Source: Noviherbaspirillum denitrificans (GTDB taxonomy: Bacteria; Pseudomonadota; Gammaproteobacteria; Burkholderiales; Burkholderiaceae_D). From it: DNA of 54,975 bases. The notes beneath the pieces were generated by a model. That model was not told the DNA's origin. It worked only from the letters and a program-made list of their open reading frames with translations, and made no database searches. Every line of letters begins with the position of its first letter. Position 1 is the first letter of the stretch. Location of the stretch: the NCBI RefSeq assembly GCF_002211445.1, contig NZ_LSTO01000001.1, positions 77,211 to 132,185 on the forward strand, given 5' to 3'. Below are positions 28,841-39,302 of this stretch, piece by piece. A program made the position numbers and the translations under genes.

Positions 28841-31084
28841 TTACCTTGCCCCATTGTCCTTGAGCCAGGTAGTGAGCTGGTCAACGGTCATCGGCCGCGC
28901 AAACAGGTAACCCTGGGCAAGCGGGCAGCCGAGCGTGGCCAGGATGCTGGCCTGCCGTTCATCCTCCACGCCTTCGGCCACGACCGACAGGCCTAGGTTG
29001 CGGCCGAGTTGGATGACCATCTCGGCGATGCTGCTGCCGCGCGAGGAACCCGTGATCTCGGTGACGAAGCTGCGGTCGATTTTCAGGCGGTCGGCCTGCA
29101 GGCGCTGCAGGTAGCTGAGCGAGGAGAATCCGGTGCCGAAATCATCGATGGCGATGCTGACGCCGGTCTGCTTGACCTGGCAGAGCAGCTGAATCAGGAC
29201 GTCCGGCTCTTCCATGGCGATCGATTCGGTGATCTCCAGTTCGATCCGGGAGGGGGGGGCGCCCGTCTCGGCAATCACATTGCGCAGTGTGTCGAGGAAG
29301 CGCGGATGGCGGAACTGGACTTGCGATACGTTGATCGATATCGTGAATTCTGAATATCCCATGTCACGCAGCCGCACCAGTTCCCTGCACGCTTCGCGCA
29401 TGACCCGCTCGCCGATATCAATGATCAGGCCGGAGTACTCGGCGATTGGAATGAAGCGGTCGGGTGGGATGAAGGTGCCATCCTTGGTGCGCCAGCGCAG
29501 CAGGGCTTCGGCGCCAACCGGCTTGCGTGTCGCGAGGTCGATCTGCGGCTGGTAGACGACGAACAGTTCCTTCTCTTCGTAGGCGGTGCGCAGCGCATGC
29601 ATGAGACGGACCCGTTCCCGGATGTCGACGCCCATGCTGCGCGAGAAATAGAAATGGCCCGCGCGTTGCAGCAGCTTGGCGCGCTTCAAGGCGATATCGG
29701 CATCCTTGAGCGCATCGGCGCCGCCGCCTTCATAGTCTTCCAGGCGCACCAGTCCTGCGGTCGCCGAGAGCTGGACTTCCTGGCCGTCTATGCTGAAGGG
29801 CTCCTCGAAAAGGTCGAGCAGGACGGCGGGCTGTACCAGAGATGCGTTGCCCAGCACGCCGAAGGTGTCGCCACCGACGCGCGCAATGGTCAGCTGGTCG
29901 CCCAGTCGCGATTGCAGGCGTGCGCCGACACCCAGCAGGAGCAGGTCGCCGAACTGGTGGCCGAGCGCGTCGTTGGTCTCTGCGAAGTGGTCGATGTCGA
30001 CCAGTGCCAGCACCACGTCGCTGCGCAAGGGCATGCCAAGCGATTCATCGAGCAGCTCCTTGAGGCGGGTGCGGTTGGGGAGCCTGGTCAGTGGGTCGTA
30101 GAACGCAAAATTGTGCAGCCGCGTCACCAGCAGGACATTGTCGAGGCCGACCGCGATGTTGCGGCTGAACACGTCGAGCAGGCGCTGGTCAATCTCGTTC
30201 AGCGGGCCGACGGTATCGATGTAGGCAACAAAGTCGCGGTTGGCGTTGCCGCCGAAATACAGCGTGGCGTAGTCATTCCCGTAAATGCTGGTGCGCTGTG
30301 CAAGGGTCCGTTGCAGGAGCCGGGTGATTCGCCCGTCGCGCACCGATGCGGTTGACTTGTCAACCATCTGCGCGAGCGGACCCGCGGCGCTGATGACGGA
30401 CAATTCGAGGTCGTGTTCGTTCAGGTGTTCCTGCACGCACAGCAGCCCGCTGGTTTGCTGGTCGAGCAGATTGGCCACCTGGGCGATGACGCCGTCGGCG
30501 AAGTTGTCCAGTCCGTGCAGTGCCATCAGTTCGGTGCTGGCGCGGACAATACGATCCAGGCCGCGCCGGCTCGCGTTGATCGCCCGGATCTGTTCATACG
30601 AGCGGATGGCGGCGGTGACGGTCGTGTACAACTTGATACGCGTCAGCTCTGATTTCGTCTTGTAGTCATTGATGTCGAAATCGCGGATAGCGTCGATTTC
30701 GGGGGCATAGCCCGGCTGGCCGGTGCGCAGGATGATGCGCACTTCGGTGAGTTTCAGGACTTCACGGATGTGGCGTACCAACTGCAGTCCCGAATCTTCC
30801 TGCTCCATGACGACGTCGAGCAGGATGACCGCGATATCGTCTTCCTGGGCGAGGAGTTCGCGCGCTTCGGCCGCGGAGTAGGCATGGACGAATTCGAGCG
30901 GGCGGTGCTGCATTTCCAGGTTGCTGAGCGCAAACGTGGTGGCGGAGTGGACGTCGGTATCGTCGTCGACGATCATGACGCGCCAGACGCCTTTGGCTTC
31001 GTTCAATCCCGAGGTACCGGACGGCGTTTCCGTTTCGTCCATGAATACGAGATCGTCGTCGGCTTGCGCAGTCGACCTGCTCAT
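28841..31084 (-). CDS. Response regulator REC-DUF3369-GGDEF(degenerate)-EAL
   Basis: This 747-residue protein is a predicted phosphorylation-controlled cyclic-di-GMP phosphodiesterase. The receiver domain has acidic residues 40-42 (IVDDDTD) and phospho-acceptor Asp90 (AVILLDVVM). A DUF3369 domain (~150-320) follows. The GGDEF domain reads GGDTF (404-408) and is probably inactive as a cyclase, perhaps binding GTP as an allosteric ligand. The EAL domain looks active: EALLRW (526-531), IEITE-type metal site (ELEITESIAME) and DDFGTGFSSLSYL. GGAGAGG precedes the ATG. It is the first gene of an operon with the histidine kinase. Confidence 0.93.
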   Translation of the reverse strand: MSRSTAQADDDLVFMDETETPSGTSGLNEAKGVWRVMIVDDDTDVHSATTFALSNLEMQHRPLEFVHAYSAAEARELLAQEDDIAVILLDVVMEQEDSGLQLVRHIREVLKLTEVRIILRTGQPGYAPEIDAIRDFDINDYKTKSELTRIKLYTTVTAAIRSYEQIRAINASRRGLDRIVRASTELMALHGLDNFADGVIAQVANLLDQQTSGLLCVQEHLNEHDLELSVISAAGPLAQMVDKSTASVRDGRITRLLQRTLAQRTSIYGNDYATLYFGGNANRDFVAYIDTVGPLNEIDQRLLDVFSRNIAVGLDNVLLVTRLHNFAFYDPLTRLPNRTRLKELLDESLGMPLRSDVVLALVDIDHFAETNDALGHQFGDLLLLGVGARLQSRLGDQLTIARVGGDTFGVLGNASLVQPAVLLDLFEEPFSIDGQEVQLSATAGLVRLEDYEGGGADALKDADIALKRAKLLQRAGHFYFSRSMGVDIRERVRLMHALRTAYEEKELFVVYQPQIDLATRKPVGAEALLRWRTKDGTFIPPDRFIPIAEYSGLIIDIGERVMREACRELVRLRDMGYSEFTISINVSQVQFRHPRFLDTLRNVIAETGAPPSRIELEITESIAMEEPDVLIQLLCQVKQTGVSIAIDDFGTGFSSLSYLQRLQADRLKIDRSFVTEITGSSRGSSIAEMVIQLGRNLGLSVVAEGVEDERQASILATLGCPLAQGYLFARPMTVDQLTTWLKDNGAR

Positions 31085-31414
31085 TGTCCTCTCCAGGGAG
31101 CGCTGGTTCTTTGCTGGAAACAGTATATATATTCCATTGGCGGCGGTACGGCAGATGGTGGCAGCATGCCATCAAAATTATTGTTGTTCCGACATTTCGT
31201 CGGTGCACACAAGTCCGGCTCCAATCACCCTTGGCCGGCTTGGGACGTAGAACGCCAATTTCTTCCAAGTAACTGTCTCTGGATGTTGCACCATATTTTC
31301 CTTGTACGCAATCTCCATGCCGTGGAAGGCGGTATCCGTTTTGTGTCTTGTTTACATCGCTTGGCGCAGGCGATACGTTAAAATCGTCACTTTCCCGACC
31401 ATCCCTTCATCATC
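31085..31414. promoter_or_regulatory. Divergent intergenic region, response regulator / aroC
   Basis: This 330-bp gap separates divergent genes and contains no supported ORF. An AT-rich GTATATATATTCC (31123-31135) supplies a minus-strand -10-like TATACT about 40 bp before the regulator ATG, without a good -35. On the aroC side TAAAAT (31379-31384) is a -10 candidate, but TTGGCG is only 12 nt upstream and TTTACA 22 nt, so no standard spacing is met. aroC has no Shine-Dalgarno sequence. Confidence 0.35.
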
Positions 31415-32515
31415 ATGTCCGGCAACACCTTTGGCACACTGTTTACCGTCACTACTTTTGGCGAATCCCACGGACCGGCAATCGGCTGCGTGGTCGACGG
31501 CTGCCCGCCAGGCATGGTGTTGTCAGAAGCCGACATCCAGCCCGAACTCGACCGTCGCCGGCCCGGCACGTCGCGCCATGTGACCCAGCGCCAGGAACCG
31601 GACACCGTCCAGATCCTGTCCGGTGTCTATGAAGGAAAGACCACTGGCACGCCGATTGCGCTGCTGATCCGCAATGAAGACCAGCGCAGCAAGGATTACG
31701 GCAACATCGTCGAAACCTTCCGTCCCGGCCATGCCGATTACACCTACTGGCACAAGTACGGTATCCGCGACCCGCGCGGCGGCGGCCGCTCGTCGGCGCG
31801 CCTGACCGCGCCGGTCGTCGGCGCCGCCGCTATCGCAAAGAAATGGCTGAAGGAGCAATTCGGTACGACCTTCAAGGGCTGCATGAGCCAGCTTGGCGAA
31901 ATCGCCATTCCCTTCGAATCGTGGGAGCATGTGCCCAACAACCCGTTCTTTGCCGCGAACAATAGCGTGCTCACGCAACTCGAAGACTACATGGACCAGC
32001 TGCGCAAGGATGGCGATTCCTGTGGCGCCCGCATCGATGTGATGGCGGAAAACGTTCCTGTCGGCCTGGGCGAACCTATCTATGACAAGCTGGATGCCGA
32101 CATCGCCTTTGCGATGATGGGTATCAATGCGGTCAAGGGCGTGGAAATTGGCGCCGGATTCAGGTCTGTTGCACAGAAGGGCTCCGAACACGGGGATGAA
32201 CTGACACCTGAAGGCTTCGTCACCAACAACGCGGGCGGCGTGCTGGGCGGGATTTCGACCGGGCAGGACATTACGGTCTCCATTGCCATCAAGCCGACGT
32301 CGAGCATCCGTACACCGCGCCGCTCGATTGACAAGACGGGCACGCCGATCAACGTCGAAACCTTCGGCCGCCACGATCCCTGCGTCGGCATCCGCGCCAC
32401 GCCCATTGCCGAAGCCATGCTGGCGCTGGTGCTGATGGACCACGCACTGCGCCACCGTGCGCAGTGCGGCGACGTGCGCGTGACGACGCCGAAGATCGCT
32501 GCGCACGTCAAGTAA
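31415..32515 (+). CDS. aroC: Chorismate synthase
   Basis: AroC performs the last step of the shikimate pathway, converting EPSP to chorismate with reduced FMN as cofactor. The 366 residues are the family length. Signature regions are [18 protein letters not shown] at the N-terminus, [19 protein letters not shown] and the C-terminal [26 protein letters not shown]. It supplies chorismate for the trp genes further on. The downstream 106 bp hold a GC-rich hairpin (GCCCGGC 32524-32530 with GCCGGGC 32545-32551) without a T-run. Confidence 0.97.
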   Translation: MSGNTFGTLFTVTTFGESHGPAIGCVVDGCPPGMVLSEADIQPELDRRRPGTSRHVTQRQEPDTVQILSGVYEGKTTGTPIALLIRNEDQRSKDYGNIVETFRPGHADYTYWHKYGIRDPRGGGRSSARLTAPVVGAAAIAKKWLKEQFGTTFKGCMSQLGEIAIPFESWEHVPNNPFFAANNSVLTQLEDYMDQLRKDGDSCGARIDVMAENVPVGLGEPIYDKLDADIAFAMMGINAVKGVEIGAGFRSVAQKGSEHGDELTPEGFVTNNAGGVLGGISTGQDITVSIAIKPTSSIRTPRRSIDKTGTPINVETFGRHDPCVGIRATPIAEAMLALVLMDHALRHRAQCGDVRVTTPKIAAHVK

Positions 32516-32621
32516 GGCTTTATGCCCGGCAGGCTTGCTGTACCGCCGGGCGCCTCCGGCGCTGACCAGGCGGGCGGCGGACACAACGGCCGTTCCGCCT
32601 GCAGCCACCTTTAAGCATCCC

Positions 32622-33797
32622 GTGCAGCATTCCCCCTGGCCAAGGCAGTCGTTCAGCTTCGCGCTGTTTTTCTTCGCGTATTACGGTTACGTGGGCGTGT
32701 TTTCACCCTACGCCAGCCTGTACTTCGCCGACAAGGGCATGACTGCGGCCCAGATCGGCATGCTCATGTCGCTCATGCAGGTCATGCGCATCTTCGGACC
32801 CAATCTGTGGGGCTGGGTGGCTGACCGCCGGCAGCAGCGCGTCGTCGTCCTCCGGATCACCGCCGTCGCCGCCGCCTCGGCCTTTGTCGGTATGTTCTTC
32901 GGCCAGACCTTTGCCCAGTTTTTCTTCGTCATGGTCGCCGTCAACCTCTTCACCAGTGCCCAGGGCCCCTTGTCCGAGGCCCTGATGCTGTCGGAGATGC
33001 GTGGCGACCTGACGCACTACGGGCGCCTCCGCCTGTGGGGTTCGGTCGGGTTCATCATGACGGTGACGTTTGCGGGCCCGTTGCTCGACTTGTTCGGCAT
33101 CCGCCTCATGCCTTGGATCGCGCTCGCGCTCCTCGTGCTGGTGCTTGTTTCGAGCATGCGAATGGATGAGACGCCGCATGGCGACACACACCAGGCGGTG
33201 GCCTCCATCCTGACCCTGCTTCGCAAGCGCGAGGTGGCGGCGTTTTTCACATCGACCTTCCTCATGATCGCCGCGCATGCGTCGCTCTATGTGTTCTATT
33301 CGCTTTACCTCGCGCAGATCGGCTACAGCAACACTGTCATCGGCCTGATGTGGTCGCTCGGCGTGGTGGTGGAAATCTTCTTCTTCTTCTACCAGGCGCC
33401 GATCTTCAAGCGCTTCGGTGTGCAAAAGCTGATGCTCGCAAGCCTGTTGATTGCGGTTGCTCGATTCCTCATGATCGGTTTGGGAGCACAATCACTCATT
33501 GTGCTGCTGCTGGCCCAGGTGCTCCATGCCGCGACATTCGGCGTGCATCACTCGGCCTCCGTGGTCACATTGCAGCGCTGGTTCTCGGGCCGTCTGCAGG
33601 CGCGCGGCCAGGCGCTGTTCACCAGCATTTCCTACGGGCTAGGAGGTACGCTCGGCGGGCTTGTGCTAGGTGGATGCTGGGATACATTCGGTTCGCAATC
33701 TGTCTATCTGGTGGCGGCTCTGTTCGCCTTGGGTGGCGCCGGCGCCGCCTTCCTGTCATACCGCTGGCAGCCGCATCATCATGAGGAGAGAAAATGA
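32622..33797 (+). CDS. MFS transporter (HcaT/PPP-like)
   Basis: This is a 12-helix inner-membrane transporter of the MFS_1-like group that includes the 3-phenylpropionate transporter HcaT; substrate unknown. The likely start is the GTG at 32622, giving 391 residues that open SPWPRQSFSFALFFFAYYGYVG; a TTG at 32535 would add 29 residues of unlikely composition. Helix 1 carries the group's FFAYYGYVGVFSPYASLYF pattern, and WGWVADRRQQR is the MFS loop 2-3 motif. Its stop overlaps the next start as ATGA, so it is coupled to the M48 protease gene. Confidence 0.87.
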   Translation: MQHSPWPRQSFSFALFFFAYYGYVGVFSPYASLYFADKGMTAAQIGMLMSLMQVMRIFGPNLWGWVADRRQQRVVVLRITAVAAASAFVGMFFGQTFAQFFFVMVAVNLFTSAQGPLSEALMLSEMRGDLTHYGRLRLWGSVGFIMTVTFAGPLLDLFGIRLMPWIALALLVLVLVSSMRMDETPHGDTHQAVASILTLLRKREVAAFFTSTFLMIAAHASLYVFYSLYLAQIGYSNTVIGLMWSLGVVVEIFFFFYQAPIFKRFGVQKLMLASLLIAVARFLMIGLGAQSLIVLLLAQVLHAATFGVHHSASVVTLQRWFSGRLQARGQALFTSISYGLGGTLGGLVLGGCWDTFGSQSVYLVAALFALGGAGAAFLSYRWQPHHHEERK

Positions 33798-34627
33798 AAT
33801 CGATCGTCAAGAAGATGTTCCTGAAGCAGGCGCTTGCAGCCGTGGGCCTGATGGCGCTCGTGGCTTGCGAAACGGTGCAGACGACGCAGAGCGGCGCAGT
33901 CGGCGTCGACCGCCAGCAGCATATGGCTGTCCCGGCCGAGGCCCTGGAGCAGGCGGCGCGCGAGGAATACGCGAAGTTGATGGCGGAAGAGCGAAGCAAG
34001 GGGGCGCTCAACCGGAACGCGGCGCAGGTCGAACGGGTGCGCGCGATTGCCAACCGCCTCGTGCCGCAAACCGTGGTATTCAGGCCGGATGCGCGTGCCT
34101 GGGCCTGGGAGGTCAATGTGCTGACCTCGCCGGAAGTCAATGCCTGGTGCATGCCTGGTGGAAAGATGGCTGTCTATACCGGCCTCATTGAAAAACTGCA
34201 GATCACCGACGACGAGCTAGCCGCCGTCATGGGGCACGAGATCGCGCACGCCTTGCGCGAGCACGCGCGAGAACGGGCGTCGGAGCAAGCAGTTGCCGGA
34301 ACGCTCATTTCAGTCGGGGCGGCCGTGCTCGGCGTTGGCGACCTTGGGCAAAAAACCGCGGAATACGCGTATATGGGCTTGCTGGGGCTGCCGAATTCCC
34401 GGCGCCATGAAACCGAGGCGGACCGTGTAGGCGTCGAACTGGCAGCGCGAGCCGGTTATGATCCGCGCGCCGCCGTCACGCTATGGCAGAAGATGGGGCA
34501 GCTAGGCGGCGGCGAGCCCATCAAATTCCTGTCCACACACCCGTCACAGACCGACCGGCTGAATGATCTGACCGCCTATTCGCAGCGCGTCATGCCCCTG
34601 TACGAGCAGTCCCGAAAACATCGCTGA
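33794..34627 (+). CDS. M48 family zinc metalloprotease, lipoprotein
   Basis: This 277-residue protein has a lipoprotein signal with lipobox LVAC (Cys near residue 25), so it is probably anchored on the periplasmic side of a membrane. The HExxH zinc site is [13 protein letters not shown] (~149-161), and the third ligand Glu lies in [14 protein letters not shown]. It resembles LoiP/BepA-type proteases that act in outer-membrane protein quality control; the lack of TPR repeats favours LoiP-like. It overlaps the MFS gene by 4 nt and is followed by a strong terminator. Confidence 0.93.
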   Translation: MKSIVKKMFLKQALAAVGLMALVACETVQTTQSGAVGVDRQQHMAVPAEALEQAAREEYAKLMAEERSKGALNRNAAQVERVRAIANRLVPQTVVFRPDARAWAWEVNVLTSPEVNAWCMPGGKMAVYTGLIEKLQITDDELAAVMGHEIAHALREHARERASEQAVAGTLISVGAAVLGVGDLGQKTAEYAYMGLLGLPNSRRHETEADRVGVELAARAGYDPRAAVTLWQKMGQLGGGEPIKFLSTHPSQTDRLNDLTAYSQRVMPLYEQSRKHR

Positions 34628-34645
34628 TTGCAAAACAGTCAATCA

Positions 34646-34677
34646 GAACGCCCGTGCACTTTGTCCACGGGCGTTTT
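34646..34677 (+). terminator. Terminator of the M48 protease gene
   Basis: A perfect 10-bp stem (AACGCCCGTG, 9-nt loop, CACGGGCGTT) followed by TTTTT. It isolates the MFS-protease transcript from the leu operon. Confidence 0.9.
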
Positions 34678-34724
34678 TCATTGTGCGGCCACGTGCGGCG
34701 GCCCGCTATTGCGTCGCACAACTA

Positions 34725-34733
34725 TGGCATAAT
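34725..34733 (+). promoter_or_regulatory. leuC promoter, extended -10
   Basis: TGG-CATAAT (34725-34733) is an extended -10 element (TGn before the hexamer), which can compensate for a poor -35; no good -35 is present 17 nt upstream. Predicted start is near 34740, giving a ~43-nt leader to the leuC ATG. No leucine-rich leader peptide was seen. Confidence 0.45.
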
Positions 34734-34782
34734 CGAGAACTATTTTCACCGCTTTCGCGCAGCTACCGCACGCTTTCGACAC

Positions 34783-36186
34783 ATGGCACAAACGCTCTAC
34801 GACAAACTCTGGGAATCGCACGTCGTCCATACCGAGGAAGACGGCACCGCAGTGCTCTATATCGACCGCCACCTGGTGCATGAAGTCACCAGCCCGCAGG
34901 CGTTCGAAGGGCTGAAACTCGCCGGCCGCAAGCCGTGGCGCCTGTCCGCCAACCTCGCGGTTGCCGACCATAATGTGCCGACGACCGACCGCGCGAACGG
35001 CATCGCCGACCCGGTCTCCCGGCTTCAAGTCGAGACACTGGACGCGAACACGAAGGAATTCGGGCTGACCTATTTCAGCATGCGCGACAAGCGCCAGGGC
35101 ATCGTCCACGTGATCGGACCGGAGCAGGGCGCGACGCTGCCGGGCATGACCGTGGTCTGCGGCGATTCGCACACATCTACCCACGGTGCATTCGGCGCGC
35201 TGGCGCACGGGATTGGCACCTCCGAAGTGGAGCACGTGCTGGCTACCCAGACGCTGCTTGCAAAGAAATCCAAGTCCATGCTGGTGCAGGTCGACGGCGC
35301 GCTGCCGTTCGGCGTCACCGCCAAGGATATCGTGCTGGCCGTGATCGGAAAGATTGGCACTGCCGGCGGCACCGGTTACGCGATTGAATTTGCCGGTTCC
35401 GCCATCCGTTCGCTGTCGATGGAAGGCCGCATGACCGTTTGCAACATGGCGATCGAAGCGGGCGCGCGCGCCGGCATGGTGGCCGTGGATGACATCACGA
35501 TCAACTACATCAAGGGCCGTCCGTTTGCCCCCGTCGGTCCGCACTGGGATCGCGCGATCGAATACTGGCGCACGCTGCATTCCGACCAGGGCGCGAAATT
35601 CGACATGGTCGTCACGCTGAACGCCGCTGAAATCAAGCCGCAGGTGACCTGGGGCACCTCGCCCGAGATGGTTGTGTCCGTCGACGACCGCGTGCCCGAT
35701 CCGGACAAGGAAAAGGATCCCGTCAAGCGCGATGCGATGGAAAAGGCGCTGGTCTACATGGACCTGAAGCCAAACACATCGATCTCCGACATTCGTATCG
35801 ACAAGGTCTTCATCGGCTCCTGCACCAACTCCCGCATCGAGGACCTGCGTGCTGCCGCTGCCGTCGTACGCGGCAAGTTCCGCGCATCCAACGTCAAGCT
35901 GGCGATGGTGGTGCCCGGCTCCGGCCTCGTGAAGGAGCAGGCCGAGCGTGAAGGCCTCGACAAGATCTTCAAGGATGCCGGCTTCGAATGGCGCGAGCCG
36001 GGCTGCTCGATGTGCCTGGCCATGAACGCCGACCGCCTCGATCCGGGCGAGCGCTGCGCATCGACGTCCAATCGCAACTTCGAAGGACGCCAGGGACAGG
36101 GCGGTCGCACTCACCTGGTGTCGCCGGCAATGGCCGCCGCCGCCGGCATCGAAGGGCATTTTGTCGACGTGCGCGCACTGCGCTGA
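34783..36186 (+). CDS. leuC: 3-isopropylmalate dehydratase large subunit
   Basis: LeuC, with LeuD, isomerises 2-isopropylmalate to 3-isopropylmalate through a [4Fe-4S] cluster in leucine synthesis. The ATG at 34783 gives 467 residues ([16 protein letters not shown]), the usual length; the 43 extra upstream residues are not protein-like. Cluster cysteines are in [12 protein letters not shown] and [34 protein letters not shown] is the aconitase signature. The operon continues with an entericidin-like gene, leuD and leuB; leuA is not in the window. Confidence 0.97.
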   Translation: MAQTLYDKLWESHVVHTEEDGTAVLYIDRHLVHEVTSPQAFEGLKLAGRKPWRLSANLAVADHNVPTTDRANGIADPVSRLQVETLDANTKEFGLTYFSMRDKRQGIVHVIGPEQGATLPGMTVVCGDSHTSTHGAFGALAHGIGTSEVEHVLATQTLLAKKSKSMLVQVDGALPFGVTAKDIVLAVIGKIGTAGGTGYAIEFAGSAIRSLSMEGRMTVCNMAIEAGARAGMVAVDDITINYIKGRPFAPVGPHWDRAIEYWRTLHSDQGAKFDMVVTLNAAEIKPQVTWGTSPEMVVSVDDRVPDPDKEKDPVKRDAMEKALVYMDLKPNTSISDIRIDKVFIGSCTNSRIEDLRAAAAVVRGKFRASNVKLAMVVPGSGLVKEQAEREGLDKIFKDAGFEWREPGCSMCLAMNADRLDPGERCASTSNRNFEGRQGQGGRTHLVSPAMAAAAGIEGHFVDVRALR

Positions 36187-36207
36187 CGGTTTTCAGGGAG
36201 AAGAAAA

Positions 36208-36330
36208 ATGAAAAAACTGTTCGCACTTGTTATCGCCGCTCTCGTACTCGCAGGCTGCAATACTGTCCAGGGCATCGGCAAGGATGTGAAGAAGGCTGGC
36301 GAAGTCGTCGAGAACGCCGCAAAGAAATAA
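36208..36330 (+). CDS. Entericidin-like small lipoprotein (EcnA/B family)
   Basis: This 40-residue lipoprotein begins MKKLFALVIAALVLAGCNTV, with lipobox LAGC, and continues GIGKDVKKAGEVVENAAKK, the entericidin pattern of a lipidated cysteine plus a short amphipathic helix. AGGGAG-AAG precedes the ATG (36195-36203). In E. coli entericidins form a small toxin/antidote pair under stress control; whether this single protein is bacteriolytic is unknown. It lies 21 nt after leuC and 46 nt before leuD on the same strand, so it must be transcribed with leucine genes. Confidence 0.88.
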   Translation: MKKLFALVIAALVLAGCNTVQGIGKDVKKAGEVVENAAKK

Positions 36331-36376
36331 ATGAAGGACTGCCGCTTCGAACGGAGCGGCGACAGAGATCAGGACC

Positions 36377-37024
36377 ATGGATAAATTCACCGTACACGAA
36401 GGCTTGGTTGCACCGCTGGATCGCGCGAACGTCGATACCGACGCCATCATTCCGAAGCAGTTTCTGAAGTCGATCAAGCGTTCCGGCTTCGGCCCGAACC
36501 TGTTTGACGAATGGCGCTACCTTGACCACGGCGAGCCCGGCATGGACAACACGAAGCGCCCGGTCAACCCGGATTTCGTGCTGAACCAGCCGCGCTACCA
36601 GGGCGCATCCATTCTGCTGACCCGCAAGAACTTCGGTTGCGGTTCCTCGCGCGAGCACGCACCGTGGGCGCTGCAGCAGTACGGCTTCCGCGCCATCATC
36701 GCGCCGAGCTTTGCCGACATCTTCTTCAACAACTGCTTCAAGAACGGCGTGCTGCCCATCGTCCTGTCGGAAGTGCAGGTAGACCAGCTGTTCAACGAAG
36801 TGAAGGCCTTCCCCGGCTACAAGCTGGTGATCGACCTGGAGAAGCAGCTCGTCAGCACGACCAACGGTAGTGCTAGCTATGCCTTCGACGTTGATGGTTT
36901 CCGCAAGTACTGCCTGCTGAACGGCCTGGACGATATCGGCCTGACCCTGCGCCATGCCGACAAGATTCGCGCCTTCGAAGAGCGCCATCTTGCTTCGCAG
37001 CCGTGGCTTGCCAACACTATTTGA
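36377..37024 (+). CDS. leuD: 3-isopropylmalate dehydratase small subunit
   Basis: LeuD is the swivel-domain partner of LeuC. The 215 residues match the family; it opens [31 protein letters not shown] and has the substrate-binding [18 protein letters not shown] lies 7 nt before the ATG at 36377. It is third in the leuC-ecn-leuD-leuB series, 25 nt before leuB. Confidence 0.97.
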   Translation: MDKFTVHEGLVAPLDRANVDTDAIIPKQFLKSIKRSGFGPNLFDEWRYLDHGEPGMDNTKRPVNPDFVLNQPRYQGASILLTRKNFGCGSSREHAPWALQQYGFRAIIAPSFADIFFNNCFKNGVLPIVLSEVQVDQLFNEVKAFPGYKLVIDLEKQLVSTTNGSASYAFDVDGFRKYCLLNGLDDIGLTLRHADKIRAFEERHLASQPWLANTI

Positions 37025-37049
37025 TATAACTGATAGCAGACCGAACAAG

Positions 37050-38123
37050 ATGAAAATCGCAATCCTGCCGGGCGACGGCATCGGCCCCGAAATCGTTGAA
37101 CAGGCTGTCCGGGTACTGAACTCGCTCGACGAAAAGTTTGAGCTGGAAAGCGCGCCTGTCGGCGGCGCCGGCTACGAAGCGCACGGCCATCCCCTGCCGG
37201 AAGGCACGCTGAAGCTGGCCAAAGAGGCGGACGCCGTCCTGTTTGGTGCTGTCGGTGATTGGAAATACGACAAGCTCGACCGTCCGCTGCGTCCCGAGCA
37301 AGCCATCCTCGGCCTGCGCAAGAACCTGAACCTGTTCGCCAATCTGCGTCCGGCCATCCTTTATCCGGAACTGGCAGGCGCGTCGACACTCAAACCCGAG
37401 GTTGTTTCCGGCCTGGACATCCTCATCATTCGTGAACTGACCGGCGACATCTACTTCGGCCAGCCGCGTGGTGTGCGTGAATGCCCGGATGGTCCGTTCA
37501 AGGGCGAGCGTGAAGGTTTTGACACCATGCGCTACGCGGAAACCGAAATCCGCCGCATTGCCCATGTCGCCTTCCAGGCTGCCCGCAAGCGCGACAAGCG
37601 CCTGACCAGCGTCGACAAGGCCAACGTGCTCGAGACCTTCCAGTTCTGGAAGGACATCGTCACCGACGTGCACAAGGAATACCCGGACGTCGCGCTGGAC
37701 CACATGTATGTGGACAACGCCGCGATGCAACTGGTGCGCGCGCCGAAGAAGTTCGATGTGATCGTCACCGGCAACATGTTTGGCGACATCCTGTCTGATG
37801 CCGCGGCAATGCTGACCGGTTCGATTGGCATGCTGCCGTCGGCTTCGCTGGATGCGAACAACAAGGGCTTGTACGAACCCTCGCACGGTTCGGCGCCAGA
37901 CATCGCAGGCAAGGGCGTTGCCAATCCGCTGGCGACCATCCTGTCGGCAGCGATGATGCTGCGCTTCTCGCTGAACAAGGCAGAGCAGGCAGACCGCATT
38001 GAAAGCGCGGTCAAGAAGGTGCTTGCGCAGGGTTTGCGCACACCGGATATCTACGAGGACGGCACGACCAAGGTCGGAACGAAGGAAATGGGTGACGCTG
38101 TCGTGAAGGCGCTAGCCTCGTAG
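37050..38123 (+). CDS. leuB: 3-isopropylmalate dehydrogenase
   Basis: LeuB oxidises and decarboxylates 3-isopropylmalate using NAD. The ATG at 37050 gives 357 residues ([18 protein letters not shown]), the standard N-terminus; an earlier in-frame codon lies within leuD. Substrate-binding [14 protein letters not shown], metal-binding Asp residues in [20 protein letters not shown] and the NAD loop [18 protein letters not shown] are all present. asd begins 38 nt downstream, so cotranscription is likely. Confidence 0.97.
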   Translation: MKIAILPGDGIGPEIVEQAVRVLNSLDEKFELESAPVGGAGYEAHGHPLPEGTLKLAKEADAVLFGAVGDWKYDKLDRPLRPEQAILGLRKNLNLFANLRPAILYPELAGASTLKPEVVSGLDILIIRELTGDIYFGQPRGVRECPDGPFKGEREGFDTMRYAETEIRRIAHVAFQAARKRDKRLTSVDKANVLETFQFWKDIVTDVHKEYPDVALDHMYVDNAAMQLVRAPKKFDVIVTGNMFGDILSDAAAMLTGSIGMLPSASLDANNKGLYEPSHGSAPDIAGKGVANPLATILSAAMMLRFSLNKAEQADRIESAVKKVLAQGLRTPDIYEDGTTKVGTKEMGDAVVKALAS

Positions 38124-38161
38124 GAACAGTTTTTTATGTAGTGCACTTGAGGGAGAAAATC

Positions 38162-39268
38162 GTGAAGTTAGTCGGTCTGGTAGGTTGGCGTGGTATGGTG
38201 GGCTCGGTCCTGATGCAGCGCATGCAGGAAGAGGGCGATTTCGCCCATATCGACCCGGTGTTCTTTTCGACTTCCAACGCTGGCGGCAAGGCCCCGGCAA
38301 TGGCGAAAAACGAAACCACGCTGAAAGACGCCAACAATATTGATGAACTCAAGAAGTGCGAGATCATCATTACCTGCCAGGGCGGCGACTACACTACCGA
38401 GATTTTCCCGAAGCTGCGCGCAGCAGGCTGGAACGGTTACTGGATTGACGCAGCCTCCACGCTGCGCATGGCCGATGATGCCGTCATCATCCTCGACCCC
38501 GTCAACCTGCACGTGATCAAGGACGCGCTCGGTCGCGGCGTGAAGAACTACATTGGCGGCAACTGCACCAACTCGATCATGTTGATGGGCATGAACGGCC
38601 TGTTCCGGGAAGGTTTGGTCGAATGGGTCAGCTCCATGACCTACCAGGCCGCTTCGGGTGGCGGCGCCAACCACATGCGCGAACTGCTCAAGGGCATGGG
38701 TGTCATCCATTCGGCCGTTGCAGACGAACTGGCAACCCCGTCGTCCGCTATCCTCGACATCGACCGCAAGGTTGCACAGACCATCCGTAACGATGTGCCG
38801 ACCGAGTTTTTCCCGGCACCGCTGGCTGGCGGCCTGATTCCCTGGATCGACAAGCAGCTCGACAACGGCCAGTCCAAGGAAGAGTGGAAGGGCCAGGCCG
38901 AGGTCAACAAGATCCTCGGCAACAAGAACACGATCCCGGTTGACGGCCTGTGTGTGCGTATCGGCGCGATGCGATGCCACAGCCTTGCACTGACCGTGAA
39001 GCTCAAGAAGGACGTGCCGCTGGCGCAGGCCGAAGAGATCATCCGCTCGGGCAACCAGTGGGTGAAGTGGGTGCCGAACGAGCGCTCGATCACCGAAAAG
39101 GAACTGACCCCGGCGTCGATCACTGGCGGTCTGGAAGTTGGTGTAGGCCGTGTGCGCAAGCTGAACATGGGGCCGGAGTACCTGTCCGCGTTTGTCATCG
39201 GCGACCAGCTCCTGTGGGGCGCAGCCGAACCGCTGCGCCGCATGCTGCGCATCATCCTGGATAACTGA
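38162..39268 (+). CDS. asd: Aspartate-semialdehyde dehydrogenase
   Basis: Asd reduces aspartyl phosphate to the semialdehyde that feeds lysine/diaminopimelate, threonine and methionine synthesis. I chose the GTG at 38162 because GAGGGAG lies just upstream (38148-38154) and the protein then begins [21 protein letters not shown], the NADP-binding loop; an earlier GTG at 38141 would overlap that ribosome binding site. It has 368 residues. The catalytic cysteine is in [12 protein letters not shown], and [16 protein letters not shown] follows. This is the gammaproteobacterial-type Asd branch with the short insert. Confidence 0.96.
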   Translation: MKLVGLVGWRGMVGSVLMQRMQEEGDFAHIDPVFFSTSNAGGKAPAMAKNETTLKDANNIDELKKCEIIITCQGGDYTTEIFPKLRAAGWNGYWIDAASTLRMADDAVIILDPVNLHVIKDALGRGVKNYIGGNCTNSIMLMGMNGLFREGLVEWVSSMTYQAASGGGANHMRELLKGMGVIHSAVADELATPSSAILDIDRKVAQTIRNDVPTEFFPAPLAGGLIPWIDKQLDNGQSKEEWKGQAEVNKILGNKNTIPVDGLCVRIGAMRCHSLALTVKLKKDVPLAQAEEIIRSGNQWVKWVPNERSITEKELTPASITGGLEVGVGRVRKLNMGPEYLSAFVIGDQLLWGAAEPLRRMLRIILDN

Positions 39269-39302
39269 TCTTATCTATATAGTCATTAATCGTCGTATCT
39301 CG

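Noticed and set aside
31351-31384. sigma70 promoter for aroC (TTTACA or TTGGCG with TAAAAT)
   Set aside because: Spacers are 22 nt and 12 nt, both outside the normal range; kept only as a -10 candidate.
34678-36159. 493-codon open frame antisense to leuC
   Set aside because: Shadow of leuC; no motif, no ribosome binding site.
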